Source: Bidens hawaiensis (taxonomy: Eukaryota; Streptophyta; Magnoliopsida; Asterales; Asteraceae). From it: DNA of 64,000 bases. A program made the translations under genes and the position numbers. The stretch is taken from positions 2,728,001-2,792,000 of the forward strand of contig JAIQDT010000190.1 in assembly GCA_021521415.1 (NCBI GenBank), read 5' to 3'. Under the pieces are notes generated by a model. The model did no database searches. It was not told the DNA's origin and saw only the letters and a list, made by a program, of their open reading frames with translations. Of the stretch, positions 11,161 through 21,416 are shown piece after piece (position 1 is the first letter of the stretch; every line of letters starts with the position of its first letter).

Positions 11161-12849
11161 TTAAGCTTGTGATTTTTCAGATTTTATCGTTTCCATTTCT
11201 CTAAGCATGTTACTGTTATGAGATTTGTAAAGCTCTAATTTATCAATACATGCTTGAGAACATAAAGGAGAACTTACCTCAGAAGAGCTTGAGGAAGTGA
11301 ATGCCATGAGTGAAAATTGAAGTTCCTTGACTTGTTCCTCAGCAGCATTTTCCTCTTCAGATTCCTCAACACGAGCAAAGTTGGCAGTTTGATTGTTTAT
11401 GTTGAGAGCAGCCATCTGATCAGACCATGAGAACTGTTGAGCAACCAAACCCCTTTCACCATCACCTAAGCTACCCCCAGCTTCTCCTCTTGCGTTACCC
11501 ATAGGAACCAGCGCCCTTTCCATATTTTCTTCCTTGGCTGGATAAGTGCACTCTCGAGCAAAATGACCCGGCTCATGATAGTTGTAAGACCTCAGGGTGT
11601 CCTTATTAAAACTCACCTTCTGATTATTCGACATGTTCCAATTGTTTCTTCTGGTTCTCTTAGTAAATTTCTTGGCCCTAAACACTGCCATGGTGATTTG
11701 CCAAGATATGTCCATTTCCTGTACATCATCAAGATGAATTTGATTGAGTTCAGCAGCCACTACAAGTTGAACCAAATCTCCCACAAGGAAAGCATTGTAA
11801 AAATTCATGAATCCCGCCTTTAGAGCGATGTTCTCTTGAGTTTTCTTTGAAATAACGGAAGTCTGACTGGAATTCGGACTGGAAGAGACACGAGACGATT
11901 GAGGCTGAGCATTAACAGTAGAGGATTGAGCAGGTTTGGCAAAGAACACTTGTGCAGGTTGTGGTGAAACATGAGAATATTGACCCTGACCCTGAGTGGA
12001 CTTAAACATTGTGAAGTTGGCTTGAGGTTGGAATTTCTGTTGTCCCTAAGTAGTTTTAAACATGGGGAAGTTGTCTTATGAGATGAGTGCATTTTTAGAA
12101 GCCACATTGTAACCAGCTGAACTGTAGGAATTTGCATGATTTATGGCACGTTTTTTGTCGTCCATGTCACATGCTTTGATGATATCCATAGCCTCAGACA
12201 GTGTTAACTTGTTGAGATCCTTCGTCTTTTTAATGACAGCAACATTCATGTCCCAACTTTGAGGTAATGAGTTCACTAACTTATTGTTTGTCTCAGCAGC
12301 TGTTAAGTTGATGCTAGCATATCGCATCTCAGTCACAAGAGCTATGAACCTCTGAAGCTAAGCTTCTAACGGCTCTCCCAGAACATGATTAAACATTTTA
12401 AATTTTTGTCGTAGAAGATCTTGACGACTTCTCTTCATGTATTTATCTCCTTCATACACCTCAATCAGTGCTTCCAACAGTTCCTTAGCATATTGCAATT
12501 CTCTAAAACCCAAGGCAATCTCAAATGAAAGTGCCATAGTCAGGGTTAAAAGTGCCTTTTCATCCTCTTCCATTTTAGCAAGATCATCATCATCATACAA
12601 AGCAACAAGCTTTACAACCACTTCAGTAGAGTTCTCACGTTGGTAAGTGATGAGTTGAGGACCCCTAACTATGCTTCTCTATATTTTGGCATTTTTCATC
12701 TTAACATACTTCTCGAAACGAAACTTCCACTTGCTAAACCCCTCATGAGACAGCAGAAGGGGCACGCAAGTAGTGGTCCCCATTATGGAATTCAGTTCTT
12801 GATGAAGTGAAGCATTTGATGACCCATCACTATTAATTTGTTGATCCAT
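11161..12849 (-). pseudogene. Copia-1 gag (capsid and first zinc knuckle)
   Basis: Gag starts at the minus-strand ATG 12847-12849 (MDQQINSDGSS), preferred over the upstream in-frame ATG at 12918 because homologous gags begin shortly before the FSKWKFRFEKYVK block. The frame 12358-12621 has the capsid-like block GDKYMKRSRQDLLRQKFKMF; 12076-12336 has LVNSLPQSWDMNVAVIKKTK; 11161-12009 has a Q/S/P-rich linker, a knuckle and an acidic tail with EESEEENAAEEQV. The knuckle near 11545-11592 reads SYNYHEPGHFARECTYP: both N-terminal cysteines are lost while His and the last Cys remain. Stops at about 12676 and 12355 and near 12060 break it into four pieces. Confidence 0.8.
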
Positions 12850-12929
12850 TTTATTTAATTCAGTCCAAAAGTTCAAGAGTCCAATACACCAGGCCCAAAT
12901 CTGATTGATCAGGCCCAACTGTGTTCACA

Positions 12930-13170
12930 GTCTGCATTGACCGAGAACCAAAGTTTACCGAAAACTAAATGCGTTGACCGAGAACCAGGGATGTTGACCG
13001 AGAACAAAGATTGTTGACCGAAAACAAATAACATTGACCGAGAACCCACAAGTTTGACCGAGAATGCTTAATAATGGCCGAGAACACTTGTTCTTAATCG
13101 AGAACACACGTCTTAAGCCGAAAACGATCAATCTTGGCAGAATACTCTTGAATCTTGGCCGAAAACAATC
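12930..13170 (-). repeat. Short-period repeat of TTGACCGAGAAC in the Copia-1 leader
   Basis: About a dozen degenerate copies of a roughly 20-bp unit containing TTGACCGAGAAC or GGCCGAAAAC lie between the primer-binding site and gag. The rest of the leader (13171-13367) shows no gene. The same motif recurs in the Copia-2 spacer at 36890-37030 and 37470-37510. Confidence 0.75.
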
Positions 13171-13367
13171 AGATTCAGTTGGATCTTGACAGTAACAAAC
13201 TCCCTAGTTTAGTGGGACTTGATTTGTTTCCAAACCAAAATCAATCTTTCACCAAAAACAATCCTTTCTCTTCTCAGATCAACAGTTCACCTGAAAAGGA
13301 AACAAATCACCAAATACTTAGATCTTGAATCCGTTGATATCACAATAACGAGCCTGAATAGGTCAAA

Positions 13368-13380
13368 GGTTCTGATACCA
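13368..13380 (-). other. Copia-1 primer-binding site, initiator tRNA-Met
   Basis: Minus strand TGGTATCAGAACC, one mismatch from the initiator tRNA-Met complement TGGTATCAGAGCC that most plant Copia elements use. It lies two bases from the LTR edge at 13383. Confidence 0.85.
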
Positions 13381-13382
13381 AT

Positions 13383-13766
13383 TGTAAGTCCCGTAGAAGG
13401 ATCTTTCAATATGATATCAACAATCTCTATGTTAGTGCGGAAACCTAACAAGAGATGACTCAAATAAATAAACAAAAACACACAAGAACATGGTATAATG
13501 CTTCAAAACACACGTTATTATTAACGTCGAGTGCTTAAGCACTATGATTACAAAACTCGTCTAATCCACAAACAAAATAAGACGGCCATCAATACCAATT
13601 AACAACCAACCCAAACCCTATACAATATGAGCTATATATAGGATAGCCAACACCCAAGCCCAACAAACAGCCCAAAGCCCACCGAGATCCATAAAGGATC
13701 TTGGTTTAGACATAAAACCCAAAACTATGACCAACTAAGTACAAAACACCAAGTATGGACCCAACA
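13383..13766 (-). mobile_element. 5' LTR of Copia-1
   Basis: A 384-bp block starting TGTAAGTCCC and ending GGACCCAACA on the plus strand is homologous along its length to the Copia-2 3' LTR at 33739-34094 (shared strings such as GGATCTTTCAATATGATATC and GCTTCAAAACACACG). A minus-strand TATA box, TATATATAG, lies at 13632-13640, about 126 bases into the LTR; the Copia-2 LTR has TATATAAA at the same place. The block abuts the initiator-Met primer-binding site. The partner 3' LTR must lie left of the window, beyond the Athila-like insertion, so its target duplication cannot be tested. Confidence 0.85.
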
Positions 13767-14400
13767 CATGTTATAATTATGTATTGTAACCATACTCTTT
13801 TGTAATCCCATGTTGACTTAATATAACAAGTTTTTATCCTTTACACTTTGTCTTATATATAATATAAGTGTTAGACTTAGGATCTTCTTGTAAGTCAATA
13901 AAGGATTATTTGATATTGTTAACTTTAATGACTCGTGGGTCATGTCTGACACGCGGGCCATGAATAATTTTATTTGACACGCGGGTCACTTCTGGCACGC
14001 AGGTCAGGAATAATTTTATTTGACATGCGGGTCAAATCTGGCACACAGGAAAGGAATAATTTTATTTGACACGCTGGTCACTTCTGGCACGCAGGTCATG
14101 AATAATTTTATTTGACACGCGGGTCACTTCTGGCACGCAGGTTAGGAATAAGTTTATCTGACACGCAGGTCAGAAATAAAGATAATGTTGATCATAAAAT
14201 ATATTGCGGCTAAATGATTATTTAAATAAGAATGGCACGCGGGCCAATTTACAAGGAAATGCTTGACATAAAGTGCTACGCGCATTTATTGTTGTCTATT
14301 GGTGGAGCGTAAGCCGAAAATAAAAACAACTTTCCTTACATATATCGCTTTTTTAATAGGGCGACATTCCAAGTTTCTTGGAATATCTGTTCCGTCAGAA
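13767..14400 (-). other. 3' UTR of the Tat-type element
   Basis: Non-coding AT-rich sequence downstream of the Tat integrase with the 46-bp minisatellite at 13930-14175. Copia-1 lies directly against its left side, so the 3' LTR of the Tat element is expected left of the window. No gene is seen. Confidence 0.6.
13930..14175 (-). repeat. 46-bp minisatellite in the Tat 3' UTR
   Basis: Five units of 46 bp start at 13930, 13976, 14022, 14068 and 14114, followed by a partial unit. Each unit contains two related sub-repeats, GACACGCGGGTCA and GGCACGCAGGTCA, followed by an AATAATTTTATTT tract. Tandem repeats in the 3' UTR are a known feature of the plant Tat/Ogre lineage. Confidence 0.85.
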
Positions 14401-15542
14401 TTTCTAACTTTTAGGCTCCTTTCATTAATACTTTTTTATACGGTACGGTCCCTCCCAAGTTGGAGCTAATTTGCCCTAGGGTTCTTGTACTTATGCCTCG
14501 TTATTGTGGAAGACAAAACCTCCCGCGTAGAATTTGCGTACTTGGACTCGTGAATCATAATAATTCTGAAATTGTCGCTTTCAGTTGTGTTCACGGATAA
14601 GTGCCAATTCTCGCCACTCTTCAAGGAGATGGAGGTTCAATCATAGTTCTTCCTCGTTATTATTGGCGAATAACATTCTTGCTGATGGTATCCCTATCTC
14701 GGCCTGGATTATAACTTTGGTTCCAAAGGGGGTTGCTGATGGGTTCTCTTTTGAATGCAAAAAGCCTAAAGCACATGGGGCAATTCGTATACCAATCCCA
14801 TTCGTTTAGTACCCAGTCTCGACTTGATTCCATCCTTGATGGTTCTATTGGACCTTTCCACTTGGCCATTCGCTTGCGGATGAGCCACCGACGTGAATAC
14901 TTGGCTAATTTGAAGTTATTTTAACTATGCTTGTAATCCTCCGTCCACAAACGGAGTTCCGTTATCACTAACCAATGTTTGCGGAAGGCCGAAACGGCAA
15001 ATAATGAATTCCCAAAAAAATTTCTTTATGCTAGCCGCGGTAATGGAAGCTACTAGCTTAGCCTCCACCCATTTAGTGAAGTAATCTATTGCCATGATCA
15101 AGAACTTGACGCGTCCCGGGGCTTCAAGGAGTGGTCCCATGATGTCAAACGCCCATTTCTGGAACTTCCATGCGGACGTTACTGGTACTAGCTCGTTTTT
15201 CGTCCTTAAAGTGTTAGGAGCATGCCGCTGTCATGAGTCACCCTTTCTGATTTCTCTAACCGCGTCCATATGCATTCCTGGCCAGTAATAACCTGCATAC
15301 ACTAGCTTGCCTACTACCATCCTTTGGCCCTCGTGAAGACCACAATTGCCTTCATGGATTTCTCTTATCAAATAATTTTTATTTTTTGCGTCTACACATC
15401 TGAGAAGCGGACCCAAGAATGACCTGCGATACAATATTCCATCTTGCAATTGGTAATTCAAGGCTTTATGTCGAATTTTTTGAGCCGCTGATTTTTCTTC
15501 TGGGTGTATCCCGGATGTTAAATAAGCAAGAATCGGTGTCAT
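14400..15542 (-). pseudogene. Tat-type integrase
   Basis: The frame 15231-15542 has the zinc-binding part (IHEGNCGLHEGQRMVVGK, YYWPGM). 14925-15140 has AIDYFTKWVEAK and VSDNGTPF, giving the first two catalytic aspartates. The minus strand near 14870 has HPQANGQVERSNRT with the catalytic glutamate, in frame with a TAG near 14780 that interrupts the frame. Near 14430-14470 the block KLAPTWEGPYRIKK matches the integrase C-terminus. Family role is integration. Several stops and frameshifts; inactive. Confidence 0.8.
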
Positions 15543-16022
15543 CTAGGATTCGACTCCCGTTTGTATGACTAACACCTGATGCAGCGGGATTGAAGGGTGA
15601 TCCAAATTTTCAATGCAGATATAGTTTGAAAAATGTTCGAAATTCGTTGATGCTAGTTTACTTAAGGAGTCCGCAGACTTGTTTTCACTTATTTTGATAT
15701 GGATGAATTTGCAAGATGAAAATCGGAGAATAAGATCTTTTTCTTGCAAAAGGTTTGAAGCCATTACATCATTCTTTGCCTCATATGTTCCATTTATCTG
15801 TCCTTCTATTTGCATTGGGTCTACCCTCGCTTCTAAATGCTTTACACCGAGTTTTCTAGCTATCCGCAAGCCTGCCAAGAAAGCTTCGTATTCAGCCTCG
15901 TTGTTGGTACTTTTGAAGTCCAACTTGATGGTATAGGTAAACTCATGGCCTTCAGGGTTAACCAACCTAAGGCCTGTGCCTAATCCTTCACCACTTGAAG
16001 CTCTATCCATGAATAATGACAT
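15543..16022 (-). pseudogene. Second (archaeal-type) RNase H of the Tat-type element
   Basis: The minus-strand frame of 159 codons reads MDRASSGEGLGTGL, then TNNEAEYEAFLAGLRIARK, LEARVDPMQIEGQING and SENKSADSLSKLAS. These are the D, E, D and D positions of an additional RNase H domain located between the RT-linked RNase H and integrase. Such a second domain is diagnostic of the Tat branch of plant Ty3/gypsy elements. The third acidic position is followed by P where S is usual. The domain is the best preserved part of this element, but flanking stops isolate it. Confidence 0.8.
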
Positions 16023-16197
16023 TGATCACGTTCTGGATGTATTGGGATTTGTTGTTCAATTAAACATTATTTTTCTTTATTCTGTGGAACTTCTGTGACG
16101 AAATCTGCCAATACCTGATCTTTGATTGCGGGCTTAGGCTTGTACTTATTGAATGTTCTCCCAACTCTAAGGCTAACTTTGCTAATCTCCTAGATAA

Positions 16198-16629
16198 TTA
16201 TGGTTTGCTCAGCACACTTTTCAGTTTGTATCCAGTCAACACGTTGATTGGGTGTCCCTGGAAATATTTGCGGAGACATCTGGCTGCATAGACTAGTGCC
16301 AACACTAATTTTTCGAGCATTGAATATCTAGTTTCCGCATCAGTCAAAGTTCTGCTTACGTAATAAATTGGTGTCTTGATATTTTTCCTGTCTGTCAAGA
16401 GTACTGCCCCGATGGCTATGTCAGATGCTGAAAGGTACATATTTAATGGTTCTCCCGCCCGTGGCGCAGTCAAAGTACGTAGGTCCACTAAGCATTTCTT
16501 GACTTCTAAAAATGCTTGTTCAGCTTCCGCGGTCCATTTGAAGTGTGCTTTCTTTATACAATTTCTCAATGTTGACACGGAAGGAAAAGATTTACCCGCA
16601 CGATTGGCTAGAAATCTGTTCAAGGCCAC
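16198..16629 (-). pseudogene. RT-linked RNase H of the Tat-type element
   Basis: The minus-strand frame contains ALNRFLANRAGKSFP (RT tether), FKWTAEAEQAFLEVKK, and the RNase H blocks MYLSASDIAIGAVL, IYYVSRTLTDAETRYSMLEK and LVYAARCLRKYFQGHPI. The E of EK and the D of SASD correspond to catalytic positions. It ends near 16198 in a stop; the region 16023-16197 is a degraded connection to the second RNase H. Confidence 0.8.
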
Positions 16630-16635
16630 TAATCT

Positions 16636-17300
16636 TCAATTCAACGTTTGCACCTCTTTGAGAGAAGGAGGCGAAGGCATGCGGGCGACTGCTTGTACCT
16701 TATCTGGGTTCTCTTTGAAGCCGACACCCGTGACAATCACTCCCAAGAACTTCCCTTCCTCCATTCCGTATGAACACTTACTGTGATTGAGTTTCATATT
16801 AATCTTTTTCAAAGTATTGAATGTTTCTTCTATATCCCGTAGCATCTGATCTTTTTCTAGACTCTTTATCACCAAATCGTCCATGTATACTTCTAAATTG
16901 CGCCCGATTTGATCTTTGAAAGCTTCATCCATGAAACGCTGATAAGTGGCACCCGCATTTTTTAGTCCAAAGGGCATCATTTTATAGGAAAATGTGCCTA
17001 GATCAGTGCGGGATGCCCTTTTAATCTTCATCACCTGCTGCCATGTGGATCTGGTGGTAGCATTTGTAAGCATCAAGGAAACAGTTGAATTTGAAAGGCC
17101 CCACCACATCAACTTTTCAGTCAACCTCTAGCAGTGGATAAAAATCCTTCGGACAGGCCTTATTCAAATCCTTGAAATCAATACACATCCCTAATGTTCC
17201 ATTGCTTTTGGGAACGATGACCGAATTCACCACCCACGTTCGGTACTGAATTTCTCGAATGATCCCAGCGTTCAATAAATCTTAAACCTGCTCATTCGTA
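16636..17300 (-). pseudogene. Reverse transcriptase of the Tat-type element
   Basis: The frame 16636-17124 contains FSYKMMPFGLKNAGATYQRF, the catalytic YMDD (LEVYMDDLVIKS) and KLNHSKCSYGMEEGKFLG. Upstream, in other frames to about 17300, the strings WVVNSVIVPKSNG and MCIDFKDLNKACPKDFYP give the first RT blocks. Frameshifts separate the segments. It synthesises cDNA in the family; not functional here. Confidence 0.85.
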
Positions 17301-17538
17301 GCATTCGTTTGATCATGACCCATCTTTCGTTTTTTCTGGACAACTGGGGTGAATGCTGGATTTACCCTCAGTTTGTGTTCTGCAATCTTTCTCGGAACGC
17401 CTGTCATATCCGCTGGTTGCCAAGCAAAATGTTCATGTTTCTCGTTAACCACGATTTCAAAAGTGTTCTTACTATCTCAGAGATAGCAGGCCCGATTGTG
17501 ATTGTTTGATCGGAAAATTTTTTATTCAATACCCACTT
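17301..17538 (-). other. Degraded protease-RT connection of the Tat-type element
   Basis: A short stretch between the protease-side frame and RT. Minus-strand translation is broken and no separate gene is supported. The plus-strand frame 17309-17509 is regarded as chance. Confidence 0.5.
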
Positions 17539-18113
17539 CTATGGTTCAGTTCTTTCTGTTTGCTTCGGGATCTTACTCGGTTTTGAACTATTTGTCATGA
17601 AACAATGCTTTTTCATGCGAATGATTGCTACTCCGATGCAGGTTGGGACTCCTACCGCACCATGAGCTGTAGATGGGTGAGCATTGAAATCACCTATTGC
17701 TTCTCTTCCCAAGATTACATCATGTTTTGACTTGGCTGGCAAAACCTGGAATTCGACATCCTCAGTTCGCAAGTGAGTCCCATCACTGAGTGTAATGGGA
17801 AAGGAAATCACCCCACGCAGATGCATTACCTCATAATCGACGCTAGACACCGGCGCATGAATTGGCTTCAACCTCGCCTTGTCTTCCTCATCCAGTTGCA
17901 CAAAACACTGTTCACACATTATATCGGACCTCCTTTAACCAGGAATTCGACATCCTCAGTTCGCGAGTGAGTCCCATCACTGAGTGTAATGGGAAAGGAA
18001 ATCACCCCACGCAGATGCATTACCTCATAATCGAAGCCAGTCACCGGCGCATGAATTGGCTTCAACCTCGCCTTGTCTTCCTCATCCAGTTGCACAAAAC
18101 ACTGTTCACACAT
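17539..18113 (-). pseudogene. Tat-type protease region with internal duplication
   Basis: The frame 17539-17919 encodes CEQCFVQLDEEDKARLKP, a beta-rich block HLRGVISFPITLSDGTH and LPAKSKHDVILGREAIGDF, typical of the retropepsin region of Tat elements, which is just C-terminal of the active site. A second near-identical N-terminal copy is encoded at 17919-18113 because the DNA is tandemly duplicated with a 194-bp period. No DSG or DTG active site is visible in these frames. Inactive. Confidence 0.65.
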
Positions 18114-18205
18114 CTTGTGTCAAAGAAAGCATATTGTGATCGGTAGTGACCGATCATAGTAGTGATTATCCGTGGATTCTTATTGCTTGGACCTCCTTTA
18201 ACCCG
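17748..18205 (-). repeat. 194-bp tandem duplication within the Tat protease region
   Basis: A segment beginning GGAATTCGACATCCTC occurs at 17748 and again at 17942. The two copies agree almost fully through the string CACTGTTCACACAT, then the left copy jumps straight to CGGACCTCCTTTAACC, whereas the right copy has about 75 further bases before the same string at about 18190. The left copy therefore looks like a duplicate with an internal deletion. Confidence 0.85.
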
Positions 18206-18213
18206 CGGGAATA

Positions 18214-19971
18214 TTACAGTTCACAATTCCATTCTTCTTCATCAATCTCTTGCCTTTTGTTAACACTTACTCGTCCTCCTATAATCATATGAAAGTTCAA
18301 ATCCTTGACCTGCTTTTTAGGCGGGCTAAGATTGACCTGTGTGGGAGGTTTGTGAGTCCCTTGCCGCACATTTTTTACCAAGTGTTCCAACTTTCCAGAT
18401 TTAACTGCGGATTCTATCTCATTCTTCAAAGTAACAAAATCGTCTGTGTAGTGATCTATATCATCATGAAACATACAATGCTTTTTGGGGTTGAGATGTG
18501 CTTTCTTCATGGGCGGTTAAGGTTTCTTGAAACTCACATTTTATGTGGTTAAGATTTCTGAAGGAGCCTTTGTTAATGGAGTCCAACTGTTGCTATTCTG
18601 CGCGAAAGTACTTGCTTTATTTTTGTTGCCAATTAGTGTTCTCGCATCTGGTTGCTTCGAAGCATCTGCAGAAGGTTGAAGTCTAGACCAAGTTGAACCC
18701 CTAGCTGGCTTTCTCATCCGCGTACTTTGGAATTCCACCTTAGCTGTTTGTTTAGGGCTTTCAAGATCCCAAAGTTTGTTATATCCTAGCAAAAAATTTT
18801 GCGGCAGACATTATATCATCCATGCTTTAGGCATTCCATCTTTACCAGTTAAAAAACAGATCAAGGCATTGCTCTGCACATTCTTGCGGAAGGCTCCTTT
18901 CAGCATATCCTCGCTGATTCCTCCAAAGTTTAAACTTTCATCGTTAAACCGAGAAATGAAGTCTTCAATAGACTCATTGTCCTGCCTAACGACGTCTAAA
19001 ATTTCAGATGGATCTCGAGTGCGCTTCTTTTGTTGACTAAAATGTTGGGAGAACTTAGCTACCAGATCGTCCCAAATTTTAACCTGTCCATCAGGTAACC
19101 ATTCACGAGCTGCCCCATTCAAAGTTAACACGAACATATGGCACCAATAAGGGAGGGTCCAACCACTGACTCCTCCCACTGCCACAAAATTAAGTAAGTG
19201 ATAACTTGGATTAGACATTCCGTTATACTTCCCTAAGTTAGTACGGATTTTCACGTTAACCGGGAATGGAGCCGTGTCAATGCGCGGGACAACCTATAAC
19301 TTCTCGGCAAATGCTGCGGGGCGTTAAGGTTTTGTGAAGTCTTCTTCCGCATCACAACAATATTCTGTGTGTCAAACCATCACACGCGGGCGACTGGTTT
19401 CTTCTCTTCTGTAGATCTTACTATCGCTGCTAAAATAACTAGCATCATCTTGGCGATAAGTAGGATCTCTCTGACTTCTAGAGGTATGACTCTGATCGTA
19501 CTTAATTATGCGGGAAGACTCCGACACAACTGGTCGACCTCTGTCACGACCTCCTCTTCCGATTTCTTCCTCAGGGTATCTCTCGGTCCAAAGACTCTCT
19601 CGCATCTGGCTCATTCATACTGTTGAAGTAGGTGATGGAGATCTCAAAGGAACTTCGTCATTAACTAAAGTTTTAGCACGAATTCGCTCTTCACTAATCA
19701 TGCGTTCATATTCAGCCGGAGCTCTTTCTTGTTGCAGGCGCAACCATTCTTCAGTAGATGGAACTCCTTCAGATATGAGATTGTGGCGATGAGATCTCAC
19801 CGGAGGAGAATTACTATATCTGTCTTCCAAATCCGGCTCCGAGCGAATCCGGCGAGTTTCCATCGTCACATGTCCCAAATCATCTGGAGTTGGACCCCCA
19901 GGTGCTGCGACACCAGCAGAACGTCTAATTACCGTTGGAGTTTCCGTCGACCCTTGAAGAGATTGACTCAT
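18214..19971 (-). pseudogene. Gag of the Tat-type element
   Basis: The likely start is the ATG at 19969-19971 (MSQSLQGSTETPTV). The N-terminal part is proline- and arginine-rich with a helical EEWLRLQQERAPAEYERM block. 18811-19254 carries the capsid core, including GVSGWTLPYWCHMFVLTL, LNGAAREWLPDGQVKIWDD and ESIEDFISRFNDE, the usual Retrotrans_gag features. 18214-18510 gives a C-terminal part with CMFHDDIDHYTDD and the string SGKLEHLVKN found in gags of this lineage. At least three frame breaks separate the pieces. It supplies the particle protein in the family; not expressed intact here. Confidence 0.8.
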
Positions 19972-20014
19972 ATCGTTCGAAACAACAAAAACTCTTTTAA
20001 TTCTAGCACAAGCA

Positions 20015-20027
20015 CAGATGACGCCAA
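20015..20027 (-). other. Putative primer-binding site of the Tat-type element
   Basis: Minus strand TTGGCGTCATCTG directly follows the proposed LTR end at 20028. It has the TTGGCG form common to primer sites of this lineage, but I could not assign the tRNA with confidence. Confidence 0.4.
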
Positions 20028-20551
20028 TGAAGAAACACGGATCTAGTCCCAAAGGAGTTAGATATATGAGTCCACCGGATACGGGTCAAGCAATTTACAA
20101 CTCAACAATATAAGTCCAATCTCACGAGTCCGATGACAGAAACCTTCAACACAACCACCGTGAGCTCGCTACAGGAAGGACGAGAAGGGGGTCTTCCCAT
20201 AGCCACCATCCGGCGTGAGAATTAGTACCGTTCTTAAAGAGAGAAAAGTACTTAAACTATTTAGAGTAGTTCGTGGGGAGTCAATGAATACCTTGTGGAG
20301 ATGACGAAGGTATTTATAGCCGAAGGGTTGAGGAATATTATTGGTCCAATTGTCCTTTTCCAGAAGATGCTTTCGTAACAACCTAGACACGTGTCCGCAT
20401 ATGATAGGACAGGCTAATTGGCCATGGGTATGGTTATAACAACCTTGCCAACTGTCCTTTTCTAATTGGTTGTCGCATAACGTGCTTCCCAAGGAAAGAT
20501 CCTTGTAAATCTTCTAAAAAGAAGTTAGTTATAAAAACTGTCCCTCTGACA
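20028..20551 (-). mobile_element. 5' LTR of the Tat-type element
   Basis: Proposed from TGAAGAAACACGG at the left (next to the putative primer site) to CCCTCTGACA at the right, i.e. TGTCAGAGGG at the element start. A minus-strand TATA box, TATAAATA, lies at 20311-20318, consistent with a promoter reading toward gag, which starts about 340 bases later. The right boundary is less certain: related-looking sequence continues to about 20990, and no partner LTR is in the window to fix it. Confidence 0.55.
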
Positions 20552-20994
20552 TCACCCTCTAGTCACCTTCGCGTTTGGGGATAATACCCTGCGAAAGACT
20601 TTTGAGGACGTCTTGGTCAACCCGCAGATAGTATTTGGAATTTATTCTTATCTTTCCTCGGATTTGAGCTACGCGGGTGATTGAAACGTTTTGCGTATGA
20701 CTTTTGAGGAAGTCCTTGTTTAACCGCGGATGATCTTTATGGGTATTTGGGTGAATTTACTACCCTACCTTTATACAGACCGTACGTGCGAGTTCACCAA
20801 AACACCTGCGCATGAGACAAAAGGTATACCGAGTGGGGACCGCTGCAAATGGGCACCCACGATCTCCACCATGTCAGCAGTACGAGAGCCCATCCTACCT
20901 GATTCTGGAACGTGGACAAATAGCATATCGTTCTGATTATAAATAAGAGCTCCACACTACAAAACAAGGTACGCTCGAAATCCTCACTATACCA
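20552..20994. other. Unassigned stretch with a partial repeat and plus-strand TATA-like box
   Basis: Two related segments, ACTTTTGAGGACGTC at about 20598 and ACTTTTGAGGAAGTC at about 20700, show a roughly 100-bp imperfect duplication. TATAAATA at 20938-20945 is followed by a short ACACTACAAAAC leader on the plus strand, which resembles a plant promoter. No coding region follows. It may be part of a longer Tat LTR or of another decayed element. Confidence 0.35.
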
Positions 20995-21004
20995 TACTCT
21001 CTAG
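20995..21004. repeat. 10-bp target-site duplication, left copy
   Basis: TACTCTCTAG at 20995-21004 is repeated exactly at 21417-21426 on the far side of the 412-bp insertion. Confidence 0.75.
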
Positions 21005-21416
21005 CAGTGGCGAAGTATAATAAGGGCCCGACCCCTTTTTTTGCGCAGTAGTTTAAATTTACCCGTTACTCATCCGAAATTTTTTATACGTAGTGTAAAT
21101 TAAGCCACTTTCGACCGAAAATTTAGTCCCGGACACCTTTTTTTCGCGGTAGTGTAAATTTTCCGTTTTTCATCCGACATTTGTTATGCGTAGTGTAAAT
21201 TAAGCTGTTTTCGACTGAAAATTTAAGCAAGGACCCCCATTTTTTGCGCGATAATGTAAATTTACCCGTTTTTCACTCGAAATTTGTTATACATAGTGTA
21301 AATTAAGCCGTTTTCAGCTAAAAATTTGAGCCCGGCTCAGCGCTTATAAGTTTTTTTAAATATATTTTGAGCCCCCCCCCCCCCCCCCCCCCCGATGTCT
21401 TAGTCCAACCTTCGCC
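21005..21416. mobile_element. Non-autonomous DNA transposon, 412 bp
   Basis: An insertion bounded by a perfect 10-bp direct repeat. The ends carry short inverted termini: CAGTGGCGAAG at the left and CTTCGCC at the right. Inside are three diverged direct repeats with about a 102-bp period, each with a T-run followed by GCG and a GTGTAAATT-type string, and a run of about 22 C at 21372-21393. There is no coding capacity. The target-duplication length suggests a Mutator-like origin, but the terminal repeats are too short for certainty. Confidence 0.6.

Noticed and set aside
20552..20994. Possible endogenous pararetrovirus promoter because of the plus-strand TATAAATA and short leader
   Set aside because: No viral coding sequence or primer site follows; a decayed LTR is a simpler reading.
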